The notes under the pieces are model-generated. The model did not search any database and had not been told where the DNA came from. It worked only from the letters and a program-made list of their open reading frames with translations. Of a DNA stretch of 64,000 nucleotides, positions 1-7,582 are shown one piece after another; the first letter of the stretch is position 1; each line of letters opens with the position of its first letter. The stretch spans positions 2,542,001 to 2,606,000 of the forward strand of contig NZ_CP129992.1 of the NCBI RefSeq assembly GCF_030505615.1. The letters run 5' to 3'. A program made the translations under genes and the position numbers. This DNA comes from Salinibaculum rarum. Lineage in GTDB: Archaea > Halobacteriota > Halobacteria > Halobacteriales > Haloarculaceae.

Positions 1-21
1 AATCTTATACCAACCGCCTGC

Positions 22-504
22 CTACTGCAACGTCGCGTCGAGGCGGTCCCGAGAGCGGGCCAGGTCGACGCCGCCCCACGCCTCCAGTTCGTAACTCACG
101 TCGAGCAACGCCTCGATGCGCTCGGTGTCACCAGCCTCGACGGCCGCACTCGCGTCGTCTCTGAATCGTCGTTCGGCCGCCCGAGCGACCGTCTCTCGCT
201 CGATGTTGCGCGATTCGACATCGAGGATATGGGGCAGGTCCGTCGCGCCCTCGGGTAACTCGGGAAAGGCCACCGGACCGACGACGTAGAGCGTTTCGTC
301 GACGGCCGCGTCCGTCGCATCCGGTTCGACGGCGACGAGATGATACGACCGGACGGCCGCGTCGATGTCCGCCGCGAAGGCATCCGGGTCGTGGTCTTCG
401 CCGCGCTTGAAGGCCAGTTCCGCGAGCGCCTCGCCGAGTTCCGCCCGGGTGAGCGCGCCGAACAGGTCGACGACCCCCGCCACGTCGTGTCCCGTCAGGT
501 CCAT
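22..504 (-). CDS. haloarchaeal conserved protein (possibly DUF7109 family)
   Basis: An acidic 160-residue soluble protein with no signal peptide, membrane segment or catalytic motif that I recognise. The N-terminus (LTGHDVAGVVDLFGALTRAE) reads like a small helical, winged-helix-like domain. The middle contains a beta-rich segment and a conserved-looking LPHILDVESRNIERETV stretch, followed by a helical, Asp/Glu-rich tail. I recall such proteins as a haloarchaea-specific family of unknown role. ATG at 504. It is followed on the same strand, 51 bases upstream, by the end of the glycosyltransferase gene, so the two may share a transcript. Function unknown. Confidence 0.8.
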   Translation of the reverse strand: MDLTGHDVAGVVDLFGALTRAELGEALAELAFKRGEDHDPDAFAADIDAAVRSYHLVAVEPDATDAAVDETLYVVGPVAFPELPEGATDLPHILDVESRNIERETVARAAERRFRDDASAAVEAGDTERIEALLDVSYELEAWGGVDLARSRDRLDATLQ

Positions 505-555
505 GTCGGTACCCCGACTGGGTCGGTCTTAACGGTTGGTGGTCGGAACGGTCTG

Positions 556-1650
556 TCATTCCGTCGCATCCGCGATGGCGGCCCGCGAGCGGTCCAGAAC
601 GTCGGCCGGCGACAGTGGCGTGTCGACCCAGGCCGGCAGACGACAGTCCTCGGCCGGCGGCTCGATAGCCTCGACGTACGTATCGACCTGCTGGCGTTCT
701 GCCGCCCGGTCGTGGGTCAGGCCGTTGAATCCGGCGTCTGCGGCGTACTGGTCGACGAGTCGCTCGGCCTGCGTGCAGTATTCGGTAGCGAGGTCGTCGT
801 ACGACGGGTCCACGCCGGCGTCTGCCAGCGCCCGGAAGAGCGCGCTCCCGACTTCCCGGCACATGTCGCCGAGTCCCTGGGGACCACCGACCGAACGGTG
901 GTCGTGTTCGTGGACGCCGAGGTCGACCTGCGCCGAGCGCTCGAAGCCCACCAGCCGGAACGCCTCGCCCAGCGTCCCCACTTCCAGCCCCCAACTTCGC
1001 TGGGCGCGTACCTGGCGAGCCACGTCGCCAGTGACGGCAAATTCGCCGGCCAGCCCGTACCGGAAGGCATCGAAGTAATCGACGATGGCATCGTCGTACA
1101 GTGCATCGAGCGCCCGCACGAGCGGGGCGTAAAACAGCCGGAACAGCCGTCCGTACAGGCGGTTGTTCTCGACGCGGGCGTAGTACCCCTTCGAAAACTC
1201 GTGACCGTTTGCGAGCGGAAACAGGAGTTTCGGGACGTGTGCCTCGGTGTAGGTTTTGGCGTCGGCGTCGTGGACGACGACGTATTCGGAGTCGGCGGCG
1301 ACGCCGAGCGCCAGCCACACGTCACGGCCCTTACCCGCGTTCCCGTCGAGGCCGGCATCGGCGAGCAGGGACTCGACGCGAGGGGCGGTACACCACAGCA
1401 CCTCGGCGTCGATGTCGAACTCGGAAACCCACGAGACGACGTCACCGACTTCCGTCGCCGTCGCGCGCAAGGCGACGACGACCCGCTTGGGGTCGACCCG
1501 TTCGAGGGCCGCGAGCACGCGTTCGGCGGCCAGACTGGCGTGGTCGCGCTCGGTCATCGGGACGACGACCGTCGTGCGGCCCGTCGGTGCGGTGGGCGTG
1601 GCGTCACCGAAATCGTGGAGCGTCGTGACCCGCTCCTGAACGTACTCCAT
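556..1650 (-). CDS. glycosyltransferase, GpgS/GT81-like (GT-A fold)
   Basis: A 364-residue cytosolic glycosyltransferase. Residues 26-62 form the first beta-alpha unit of a GT-A fold (TTVVVPMTERDHAS). Residues 106-134 hold a GKG-type loop and a metal-binding HDADAKTY motif at the DxD position, as in glucosyl-3-phosphoglycerate synthases and related GT2/GT81 enzymes. A second conserved block (EFSKGYYARVENNRLYGR) matches the acceptor-side region of that family. The substrate is likely a nucleotide sugar, and the acceptor may be phosphoglycerate (compatible-solute synthesis), but that is inference. ATG at 1650 faces the zinc-ribbon gene across an 84-base shared promoter region. Confidence 0.8.
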   Translation of the reverse strand: MEYVQERVTTLHDFGDATPTAPTGRTTVVVPMTERDHASLAAERVLAALERVDPKRVVVALRATATEVGDVVSWVSEFDIDAEVLWCTAPRVESLLADAGLDGNAGKGRDVWLALGVAADSEYVVVHDADAKTYTEAHVPKLLFPLANGHEFSKGYYARVENNRLYGRLFRLFYAPLVRALDALYDDAIVDYFDAFRYGLAGEFAVTGDVARQVRAQRSWGLEVGTLGEAFRLVGFERSAQVDLGVHEHDHRSVGGPQGLGDMCREVGSALFRALADAGVDPSYDDLATEYCTQAERLVDQYAADAGFNGLTHDRAAERQQVDTYVEAIEPPAEDCRLPAWVDTPLSPADVLDRSRAAIADATE

Positions 1651-1734
1651 CGATGCCAGGTTAGGACTGTGTGAGAAAAAGCCACCCGGTCGACCGCCAC
1701 GAAGCTTTTGCCGGTAGGTGTCCTACGGTTGGGT

Positions 1735-1905
1735 ATGACATCTGTCAGGAAGGGGCTCCGCTCGGGTGACCTCGAGAAGGACACCTACGAGCGATTGACC
1801 TGCACGAACTGCGGGGAAGTACTGGACACGAGAAACGACCCCGACGAAGTCGGGCGTCTCAGAGTCTGCCCGTCCTGTGACTCGGAGTGGACGGAAGTCG
1901 GCTAG
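1735..1905 (+). CDS. small zinc-ribbon protein, HVO_0758 family
   Basis: A 56-residue protein. The ATG at 1735 is chosen over an in-frame ATG at 1708 because the family begins with a T/K-SVRKGLR sequence. The conserved part SVRKGLRSGDLEKDTYERL is followed by two CxxC knuckles (CTNC and CPSC) about 27 residues apart, which should bind one zinc. It resembles the haloarchaeal HVO_0758 family, whose role is not known to me. It converges with the aldo/keto reductase gene with no base between the two stop codons (1905/1906). Confidence 0.85.
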   Translation: MTSVRKGLRSGDLEKDTYERLTCTNCGEVLDTRNDPDEVGRLRVCPSCDSEWTEVG

Positions 1906-2994
1906 TCACTCGAAGACGGCGTCGAACGCCTGTGCACCGAGCGGTTCGTACCGGCCGGCGTCGACGTTTTCCGCGACGTGGTCCGGCGACCCCATCCCGA
2001 CGAGCGATGTCGTGACACCGGGTCCACTGCGCGCGAAGTTGATGGCCCGCTGTGCGTCCGTCTCGCCGTCGAGTTTGGCCGCGACGTCTTCGGGCAGTTC
2101 CGACGCCAGCCGCCCCTGCATGATACTCGCGCTCGTAAAGACGGCCAGTCCCGCGTCGTTGGCAAACCACAGCGCGCTCTTCTCGCCGTCGGGCGTCTCG
2201 TGTGACCGGACGGTGAAGGCGTCGGCCATGTAGACGTTGAACGGGAGCTGAATCGCGCGGAAGTGCGTCCCGGCCGTGCCGGCGCTGTCGGAGGCAGCCC
2301 GCGCTCGCTCGACGATTTCCGGCAGTGAGAGATACTGGCCGTGCTCGGCCGCGACTCGCAGCGCATCCCAGGTCGCGATGCCGTACCGTTCGATGTCGCC
2401 GGCCGCAGCGCGCTCCTCGAGTCGGGTGAAGGCGGCCTCCAGTTTGTCGTAGACGTCGTCTCGGCTGTGGGTCGTGAGCTGTGTCTCAGGGTTGTGGACG
2501 TAGTAGAGGTCGAGCGTATCCACGCCGAGATTCGACAGCGACCGGTCGAGCTGGTCGTCGAGAAACGCCGGCTCGATGCAGTGCTGGCCGCTGACGAAGT
2601 CCTCGGCGTCAACCAGCCCCGAATCGACGTACTCCTCGTGAATGTATCGTCCTGGGTTGGCCGGTCGACTGCCGTCGAAGGGCGCAAAGCCACCCTTGGT
2701 CGCGACGAAGACGGTGTCGCGGTCGACATCGGCGTCGGCGATAGCGTCGCCGACCACCCGTTCGCTGCGCTGACACCGGTAGTTGATGGCCGTGTCGACG
2801 ACGTTGATTCCCGATTCGAGCGCCTCGACGACGGCGTCGTGGTAGTCGTCGTCGGCCTCGTCGGTCGTGTCGCCGAGATAGGTGCCGACGCCGACACTCG
2901 AGACGACGCAGTTGCCGAACATCCGGAAGTACGTCCGGGCGAAGTCGTCGGTAAACCGGTCGCGGTAGTCCCAGGTCGCCTCGCGCGTAGCCAT
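1906..2994 (-). CDS. aldo/keto reductase
   Basis: A 362-residue NAD(P)H-dependent oxidoreductase with a TIM-barrel fold. The catalytic tetrad is visible: Asp67 in VVDTAINYR, Tyr72, Lys100 in VFVATKGG and His167 in LDLYYVHNPE. The C-terminal SLVGMGSPDHV matches the cofactor-phosphate site of the family. The substrate cannot be told from sequence. A TATA-like ttttta on the minus strand near 3018-3024 is at the distance expected of a leaderless transcript from the ATG at 2994. The insertion sequence right end lies only about 20 bases upstream of that box, so the gene may have lost or changed upstream control. Confidence 0.9.
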   Translation of the reverse strand: MATREATWDYRDRFTDDFARTYFRMFGNCVVSSVGVGTYLGDTTDEADDDYHDAVVEALESGINVVDTAINYRCQRSERVVGDAIADADVDRDTVFVATKGGFAPFDGSRPANPGRYIHEEYVDSGLVDAEDFVSGQHCIEPAFLDDQLDRSLSNLGVDTLDLYYVHNPETQLTTHSRDDVYDKLEAAFTRLEERAAAGDIERYGIATWDALRVAAEHGQYLSLPEIVERARAASDSAGTAGTHFRAIQLPFNVYMADAFTVRSHETPDGEKSALWFANDAGLAVFTSASIMQGRLASELPEDVAAKLDGETDAQRAINFARSGPGVTTSLVGMGSPDHVAENVDAGRYEPLGAQAFDAVFE

Positions 2995-3039
2995 GGGTCT
3001 GGTTCGGCACGGAGACGTAAAAACGGCGTCGTCCCGCCC

Positions 3040-3250
3040 GTAAACAACCTCGGGCGCGGTGGCCCGAGGCTTTTGTAGTTCCCTCAGCCGTGCGCTAGCA
3101 CTCCCTGCTCGGCAAGCGAGCGGGATGAGGGTGGGCGGCTTACGCGCCCCGACCCGGACAGACGCACCAACCTGACCTGCGGCTGGGTTTTGTGAGTCCG
3201 GTAATTCGTCGTGTCACCGTCGAGTTTCGCCGTCTCACGCCACGCGATGT
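3040..3250 (-). ncRNA. putative omega RNA (reRNA/sotRNA) from the tnpB 3' end
   Basis: IS200/IS605 elements with tnpB make a guide RNA whose scaffold overlaps the tnpB 3' end and the right end, and whose guide is the flanking DNA; in Halobacterium these are known as sense-overlapping transcripts. Read on the minus strand, three hairpins follow one another here: GCTCG-CTTGC-CGAGC (3108-3122), GTGC-TAGC-GCAC (3090-3101) and the terminal CCTCGGG...CCCGAGG (3048-3069). The 5' limit is a guess. The guide would start just left of about 3041, inside the aldo/keto reductase promoter region. Position and existence are inferred from family knowledge plus these hairpins. Confidence 0.5.
3048..3069 (-). 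repeat. right-end hairpin of the insertion sequence
   Basis: A perfect 7-bp stem, CCTCGGG with CCCGAGG, around an 8-base loop. It lies 14 bases past the tnpB stop codon. Such single imperfect or perfect hairpins are what TnpA recognises in single-stranded DNA. It also forms the last stem of the predicted guide RNA scaffold. Confidence 0.7.
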
Positions 3251-4388
3251 TCACTGACGCATTGCGGTCAGCGTGGTCTTGCACCACGTCACACTCGTCG
3301 TTCGGACAGCGGAACCGCCGTCCCTGCCGATACCCACGCTCACCACAGCACGAACACGTCTTCGAGTTGTAGTAGGCATCCACTGTATCTGTCGGAATCT
3401 CTCGCCACGTCGCCTTGTACGACACGAACTTCTCGAACTTGTGGAAGGGGAGTTTGTGCAATCGGCGGTTCATATACGTCCCGTACTGCATTTCCTCGCG
3501 GATACCGCTCATATCCTCGAACACGATAACCGGATTCGAGAACTGCTCTGCGAACTCCACGACAGCATGGGAGAGGCGATGCAACACCCACCCGGTGAAC
3601 CGCTCTTCCTTGTCACCGAGCTTCCGGTGGATGCTCGTTTTGCCGTGTTCCTGACACCGAGTAGTGATGGTGTGGTAGCGTTGGCGTTCCTGCTTTACTC
3701 GCCCGTAGTCGAGGACGAGCGTACCCTTCGTCCGCATCGTCTCACGGTCGAGGGCGGTGAGAGCGACGTTGCGCTCGTTGATGTCTACGCCGACCACAGT
3801 ATCAGCAGTGTCTGGTTCGGGTACGGCGAACTCACGTGTGACCGTGACGTGTAGGTAGTACACGCCATCGCGGTAGAGGAGTTCGGCCTGCCCAACATCC
3901 ACCTCATCCGACGTGAGGGCGTCTCGAAGTTCGTCCATCGCGTCCGGTTCACCGCGCAGGTGGCCTCTCACCTTCTTGTAGGGTTTCGGGCTGATGCGGA
4001 ACTGGACGCGGTTCGTGTCTTCATCCACGGTGAGGCGGTAGCCTTCCGTATGTGCCATCACGAGCGGATACGCACCAGACTTGTCCGTACTCGGCGGCGT
4101 CGGCTTGCCGCCATCAGGATCGTCTTGATTCTCCCACCACTCTCTGAGCGATTGGTAGGAGTCCCACGTTTGGAGGGCCTTGCCGACGACCGCGCACTTG
4201 TTGTTCCGCAAGAAGTCGTTGCGGTCAACCTCCTTCTGTATCTCAGTGCGAGTGTACCCGCGTTGTTTGAGGCGGATGGTGTCGTTGAATATCTCGCGTG
4301 AGGCGAGGCGGGCGTCGTGAAGCCACGACCGGTCACCAGACGCTATGTGAAGGCGCGTCTGAATCGTCTTCGTGGCTCCCTCACCCAT
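3084..4388 (-). CDS. tnpB: RNA-guided endonuclease TnpB (IS200/IS605 accessory protein)
   Basis: A 434-residue TnpB, full length for the family. With the ATG at 4388 (MGEGATKTIQTRL), the RuvC-like residues are Asp202 (VVGVDINERN), Glu291 (VIVFEDMSG) and Asp371/Asp374 (DHADRNASVNIA). The zinc-ribbon cysteines lie at about 345-348 (TCSCCG) and 361/366 (CPNDEC). The N-terminal helical part precedes the nuclease. An upstream in-frame ATG at 4415 would add nine residues but would reach to within two bases of tnpA. Family members cut DNA under an omega RNA guide and help retain the element. The frame is intact and all catalytic positions are present, so it may be active. Confidence 0.9.
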   Translation of the reverse strand: MGEGATKTIQTRLHIASGDRSWLHDARLASREIFNDTIRLKQRGYTRTEIQKEVDRNDFLRNNKCAVVGKALQTWDSYQSLREWWENQDDPDGGKPTPPSTDKSGAYPLVMAHTEGYRLTVDEDTNRVQFRISPKPYKKVRGHLRGEPDAMDELRDALTSDEVDVGQAELLYRDGVYYLHVTVTREFAVPEPDTADTVVGVDINERNVALTALDRETMRTKGTLVLDYGRVKQERQRYHTITTRCQEHGKTSIHRKLGDKEERFTGWVLHRLSHAVVEFAEQFSNPVIVFEDMSGIREEMQYGTYMNRRLHKLPFHKFEKFVSYKATWREIPTDTVDAYYNSKTCSCCGERGYRQGRRFRCPNDECDVVQDHADRNASVNIAWRETAKLDGDTTNYRTHKTQPQVRLVRLSGSGRVSRPPSSRSLAEQGVLAHG

Positions 4389-4417
4389 ACGTTGACAATC
4401 GTTCCAGACTGTCATAA

Positions 4418-4891
4418 ATGCAGGGATTAGGGATAGAGAAGTACCGCAGTCATGCAGATTCGGTTAGTTCCTGCAAGTATCACTTCGTCTGGTGCCCGAA
4501 GTCAAGCAAAGCGAGGCTTTGCGTACCTCGCGGGATGTCCGATCCCGCTCAGTATCGACACCCAGTTCTGGATGTAGTGGAGGACGATGTGCGAGAGTTG
4601 TTTGGTGAGACTGCCGACCACTTCGGACACGAGATTCTAGCGTTGGAGATCGCGGACGACCACGTACACCTGTTCGTGCAGACAGACCCGAAGCACAGTC
4701 CGGCGGACATCGCTCGGCAATTCAAGTCGTATTCGGGTAAGCACTTGCTGGATCGGCATCCCGGAATTCGAGAGTCGTATTTCTGGGGTGGCGGATTCTG
4801 GAAGGTTGGGTACTACATGGGAACGACGGGAGCGGTGTCGGAAGCAGTGGTTGAACGGTATATCGAAGAGACGGAACACGCGCCGGAATGA
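4418..4891 (+). CDS. tnpA: Y1 (HUH) transposase TnpA, IS200/IS605 family
   Basis: A 157-residue single-strand DNA transposase. The HUH pair is His82-Val-His84 (ADDHVHLFVQ), and the catalytic tyrosine is Tyr132 or Tyr133 (KVGYYMGTTG). The N-terminal KYHFVWCPK and the following YRHPVLD are normally contiguous in this family; here 17 residues (29-45) separate them, encoded by hairpin-rich DNA at 4502-4552. Apart from that insert the length and motifs look normal. The start codon lies 29 bases from that of tnpB on the other strand. Whether the insert disturbs the fold between strand 1 and helix A is unknown. Confidence 0.88.
   Translation: MQGLGIEKYRSHADSVSSCKYHFVWCPKSSKARLCVPRGMSDPAQYRHPVLDVVEDDVRELFGETADHFGHEILALEIADDHVHLFVQTDPKHSPADIARQFKSYSGKHLLDRHPGIRESYFWGGGFWKVGYYMGTTGAVSEAVVERYIEETEHAPE
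4502..4552 (+). other. 51-nt in-frame hairpin-rich insert within tnpA
   Basis: Exactly 17 codons lie between the CPK and YRHPVL motifs. The DNA contains CAAAG-CGAGG-CTTTG (4507-4521), GCGGGAT-GTCCG-ATCCCGC (4530-4548) and a competing stem GCGAGG...CCTCGC (4511-4531). Three overlapping stems in 51 bases are unlikely by chance. The encoded residues (SSKARLCVPRGMSDPAQ) are basic and not part of the family core as I know it. It may be a regulatory RNA or DNA structure, or an old insertion tolerated because it keeps frame. Confidence 0.5.
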
Positions 4892-4901
4892 CGCGCTTCA
4901 C

Positions 4902-4923
4902 CCCCGCCCACGGTGGGGCGGGG
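4902..4923 (+). repeat. left-end hairpin of the insertion sequence
   Basis: A perfect 8-bp stem, CCCCGCCC with GGGCGGGG, around the six-base loop ACGGTG. It begins 11 bases after the tnpA stop codon. It probably marks the transposase-binding structure of this end, and could also act as an RNA hairpin at the end of the tnpA transcript. Confidence 0.65.
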
Positions 4924-4942
4924 AACTCGCGCTGCTTTTCGT

Positions 4943-6121
4943 TTAGAGGTCGCCGCTCAGCGACGCAAACAGCCGGTCTTTGAGCTGGTCGCGGGTCATC
5001 CCGTTGCTCGGGCCCAGCCCCTCCATGTGGTCAAGCGAGAGTTGCCCACCACCCATCCGGGCGTGACCGCCGGCCCCGGCCATCGGGACGTCCTCGACGA
5101 CTGCACGGAGGGCCTTGCCCATGTGGACGCGGTCGTCCCGCGACCGGCCCGAGAGGTGAATCGTCCCGTCCTTTTCGCCGAGAACGACGACCGCGGTGAC
5201 CCCTTCGAGGCGGAGGAGTTCGTCCGCTGCCTGCGGAATCGCGTCGACGTTCGAGACTGCCCCGACGTCACTGACCGCGAACGCCTGCTCGATGACGCGA
5301 TTCCTGATTGCGGTCGCCTTGATGTCGAGGACTTCGGCGTCGACTTCGGGGTTGGCGATGCGGTCGAGGCTGTCCTCGTCGACACCCGGATAGAGAAACG
5401 CCGCGGCCTCGAACTCGGCGTCGGAACAGCCTTTCGTCAGCGATTTCGTGTCCGACTGGATGCCGTATATCAACCCGGTCGCCACGCGCGACGGAAGCGT
5501 TGCCTCCTCTTCGTCGCTGTCGTCGTCATCGGGGTCGGCTGGCTCCCAGCCCATCTCCTCGAAGTACTCTGCCAGGATAGTCGCACAGGCGCCGTTTTCT
5601 GTTCGAACGTCCGTAAACTCCCGTCCCTTGCCGCCGCCGGGATGGTGGTCGATGACGGCGACGGGGTCGACCGTCTCGGACCCAGGGAACCCACGGGGCT
5701 CGTTGTGGTCGACGAGCACGACGGGGCGGTCCCCGAGGTCGGCGTCAGAGTCGATGTGGTCGAACTCCAGGTCGAGCACCGTCTCGAAGGCTCTGTTCTC
5801 CTGGTGGCGAATCTGACCGGGGTACTGTATCTCTGTGTCGGTGTCGACGCTGTTGGCGATGGTCTGGACCCCCAGCGCCGCCGACATAGCGTCCGGGTCG
5901 GGGTTTGGATGCATCAGGACGGACACTTCGTCGTAGCGAGCCAGCAGACGCGAAAAGCCCGTCCCGCCGGTCTGCTGTTTACGACGGAGCGCGAGAGCGA
6001 CCAGTCCGACGAGGAAAACCACCCCGACGAGAGCACCTACAGCCAGCAACGGGTTCTCGGTGACGAATGCAGAAACGTCCTCGACCTGGAGGGCGACGCT
6101 GCCGGCCTCGGCAGACAACAT
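4943..6121 (-). CDS. membrane-anchored DHH/RecJ-like phosphoesterase
   Basis: A 392-residue protein. The ATG at 6121 is used; a longer frame would run into the neighbouring gene. Residues 25-46 form one membrane helix, after which a cytosolic DHH domain starts: HPNPDPDAM (71-79), VDHNE (138-142) and DHHPGG (158-163) are metal-binding motifs. The C-terminal DHHA1 part ends with GAGGHARMGGGQ, the substrate-binding loop. An acidic DPDDDDSDEEE insert lies between. Relatives cleave short oligonucleotides or cyclic-dinucleotide products, or 3'-phosphoadenosine phosphate. The membrane anchor suggests action at the inner face of the membrane. The insertion sequence ends right after its stop codon. 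Confidence 0.88.
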   Translation of the reverse strand: MLSAEAGSVALQVEDVSAFVTENPLLAVGALVGVVFLVGLVALALRRKQQTGGTGFSRLLARYDEVSVLMHPNPDPDAMSAALGVQTIANSVDTDTEIQYPGQIRHQENRAFETVLDLEFDHIDSDADLGDRPVVLVDHNEPRGFPGSETVDPVAVIDHHPGGGKGREFTDVRTENGACATILAEYFEEMGWEPADPDDDDSDEEEATLPSRVATGLIYGIQSDTKSLTKGCSDAEFEAAAFLYPGVDEDSLDRIANPEVDAEVLDIKATAIRNRVIEQAFAVSDVGAVSNVDAIPQAADELLRLEGVTAVVVLGEKDGTIHLSGRSRDDRVHMGKALRAVVEDVPMAGAGGHARMGGGQLSLDHMEGLGPSNGMTRDQLKDRLFASLSGDL

Positions 6122-6210
6122 ATGCCGTACTGGTCTACGCGGAGACAAAAATACGTTCCCCTCTGTGACAATTGCCGGGCGACCGAACGAAATCGTCGCT
6201 GTGGCCCGGC

Positions 6211-7095
6211 TTAGCTCCGGTACGAGTCGATAGCGGCTTCGTATCCCGCTCGAAACGTCGGATACCTGAACTCGTAGCCCAGCCCCCGAAGTTTCTCGTT
6301 CGAACAGCGTTTGCTCGTCTGAATGCGACGACGCGCGGTCTCCGAGAGTGTCTCGTCGGCCAGTCGCTCCGCTTTCGTCTGTTTGGGCGGTTCGGGGACG
6401 CCACACTGCTCGGCCAGCCAGTCCGCAAAGTCCCACTTCGAGACCGGTTCGTCGTCGACGACCAGTACCGTCTCGCCCCGGGCGTGGTCACCGACCAGCA
6501 GGTGTGCGACAGCACCGGCCGCGTCATCCCGGTGGACCATGTTGAGATATCCGTCTGTGACCGGCCCGTCGATGTACCGCTCCAGTCGGTACCGCTCCGG
6601 ACCGTACAGTCCTCCATAGCGGGCGACGGTGCCCTCGAATCCGAACTCGGCTGGCCGCTCGAGCGCGACGCGTTCGGCCTCGGCGAGAACTGCGGTCTTG
6701 TCGGTCTGGGGGTCCAGCGGCGTCTCCTCGTCGACCCAGTCACCGCCGTGGTCGCCGTACACGCCCGTACTGGAGGTGTAGACGTATCGGTCGGGCGCCA
6801 CAGCGCGACTGCCGAAGTGGTCGATTGCCACCTGTTGGCCGGCCACGTACACCTCGCGTGCAGCCTCGGCACCACGGCCGCCCGAACTCGCGGCAAAGAC
6901 TACGACGTCGACGTCGGGCACCGCCGAAAGGTCGCTCGGGTCCGTGAGGTCGGCCTGCACCGCGTCGAAGCCGGCCTGCTCGATTGCCGCAATCCCAGCG
7001 TCTGACCGACGGACACCAACTACGTCGTGGTCCGGTGAGAGCTGTCGGCCCAGTTCGAGGCCGACGTAGCCACACCCGAGTATCGCGACGCGCAT
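6211..7095 (-). CDS. NAD-dependent epimerase/dehydratase-like SDR protein
   Basis: An extended short-chain dehydrogenase-like protein of 294 residues (ATG at 7095, MRVAILGCGYVG), with a GTG two codons earlier at 7101 as an alternative that overlaps the upstream stop. The dinucleotide-binding GCGYVG lies at residues 7-12. The block YTSSTGVYGDHGGDWVDE is typical of the YeeZ/atypical SDR group, where the usual YxxxK pair is modified. A later GLYGPERYRLERY also fits. The substrate is unknown. It overlaps or abuts the end of the small gene upstream at 7098, suggesting translational coupling. Confidence 0.85.
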   Translation of the reverse strand: MRVAILGCGYVGLELGRQLSPDHDVVGVRRSDAGIAAIEQAGFDAVQADLTDPSDLSAVPDVDVVVFAASSGGRGAEAAREVYVAGQQVAIDHFGSRAVAPDRYVYTSSTGVYGDHGGDWVDEETPLDPQTDKTAVLAEAERVALERPAEFGFEGTVARYGGLYGPERYRLERYIDGPVTDGYLNMVHRDDAAGAVAHLLVGDHARGETVLVVDDEPVSKWDFADWLAEQCGVPEPPKQTKAERLADETLSETARRRIQTSKRCSNEKLRGLGYEFRYPTFRAGYEAAIDSYRS

Positions 7096-7097
7096 GT

Positions 7098-7526
7098 TCA
7101 CCGTTTTCTGTTCTCGATAAAGGCGTGCAACAGTGCGTACTCGTCGAGTGTCATCGAGTAGCGCCCTTCGATTTTCTGCTGTATCTCCTTTGGCTCGAGT
7201 TCGTCGTCGATGCCGGCAGCGATGGCTTCGACATCCAGGACGGCCGCTGACATCCCCATGAGGAGGATGTCGCGGGCCTCGGCGACGAGGACGTCCGCGT
7301 CGGGGTGGTCGTCGTCCAGTGCGAAGATGGTCGCCGCCGCGTCCAGTGAGAGGTCCGGCGTCTCACCGTCGACAACCGCCCGCAGTGTCGACTCGTCGAG
7401 GTTTGTCTGCTCGGCAGCAGCCGAGACCCCCACCGACTCGATGGCGTCGGCCAGCGCCTCGTCGTACGCCGCCCGGAGTTCTGTGGGGTCCAGTTCGCCA
7501 GCCGTCTCGAAGGCACCGCGAATCAT
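7098..7526 (-). CDS. haloarchaeal conserved protein (DUF5791-like)
   Basis: A 142-residue acidic, mostly helical protein with the sequence LDPTELRAAYDEALADAIESVG near the start and MTLDEYALLHAFIENRKR at the end, which I associate with a haloarchaeal family of unknown function. ATG at 7526 is chosen; a GTG at 7571 would add 15 residues and still begin after the stop of the large exported-protein gene (7583). No catalytic motif is visible. It lies between the pilus-like operon and the SDR gene on the same strand and could be the last member of a read-through transcript. Confidence 0.75.
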   Translation of the reverse strand: MIRGAFETAGELDPTELRAAYDEALADAIESVGVSAAAEQTNLDESTLRAVVDGETPDLSLDAAATIFALDDDHPDADVLVAEARDILLMGMSAAVLDVEAIAAGIDDELEPKEIQQKIEGRYSMTLDEYALLHAFIENRKR

Positions 7527-7582
7527 GGCCACTCGTACGGTGTCGGGGTACAAGTCAGTGTCACTTTCCACAGCGTTGGCCA

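Larger units (their letters stand above)
3041..4936. mobile_element. IS605-type insertion sequence with divergent tnpA and tnpB
   Basis: A single element of about 1.9 kb. tnpB runs left and tnpA runs right from a common centre, the divergent IS605 layout. Each gene ends near an imperfectly related, strong hairpin: 3048-3069 beyond tnpB and 4902-4923 beyond tnpA. These are the kind of subterminal structures that a Y1 transposase binds. On the minus strand the right end closes with TTGTTTAC. The left boundary is less clear; CTCTAAAC lies at its outer side. No target duplication is expected in this family. The element sits between an aldo/keto reductase and a DHH phosphoesterase without breaking either gene. 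Exact ends are uncertain by roughly 10 bases. Confidence 0.75.

Noticed and set aside
3041-4936. Toxin-antitoxin or defence island
   Set aside because: All genes here are explained by a single IS605-type element; no restriction, toxin or other defence domain was found nearby.
6122-6436. N-terminal extension of the DHH phosphoesterase
   Set aside because: It is Arg/Ser-rich, overlaps the SDR gene on the same strand and lacks conservation signs; the ATG at 6121 gives a clean membrane-anchor start.
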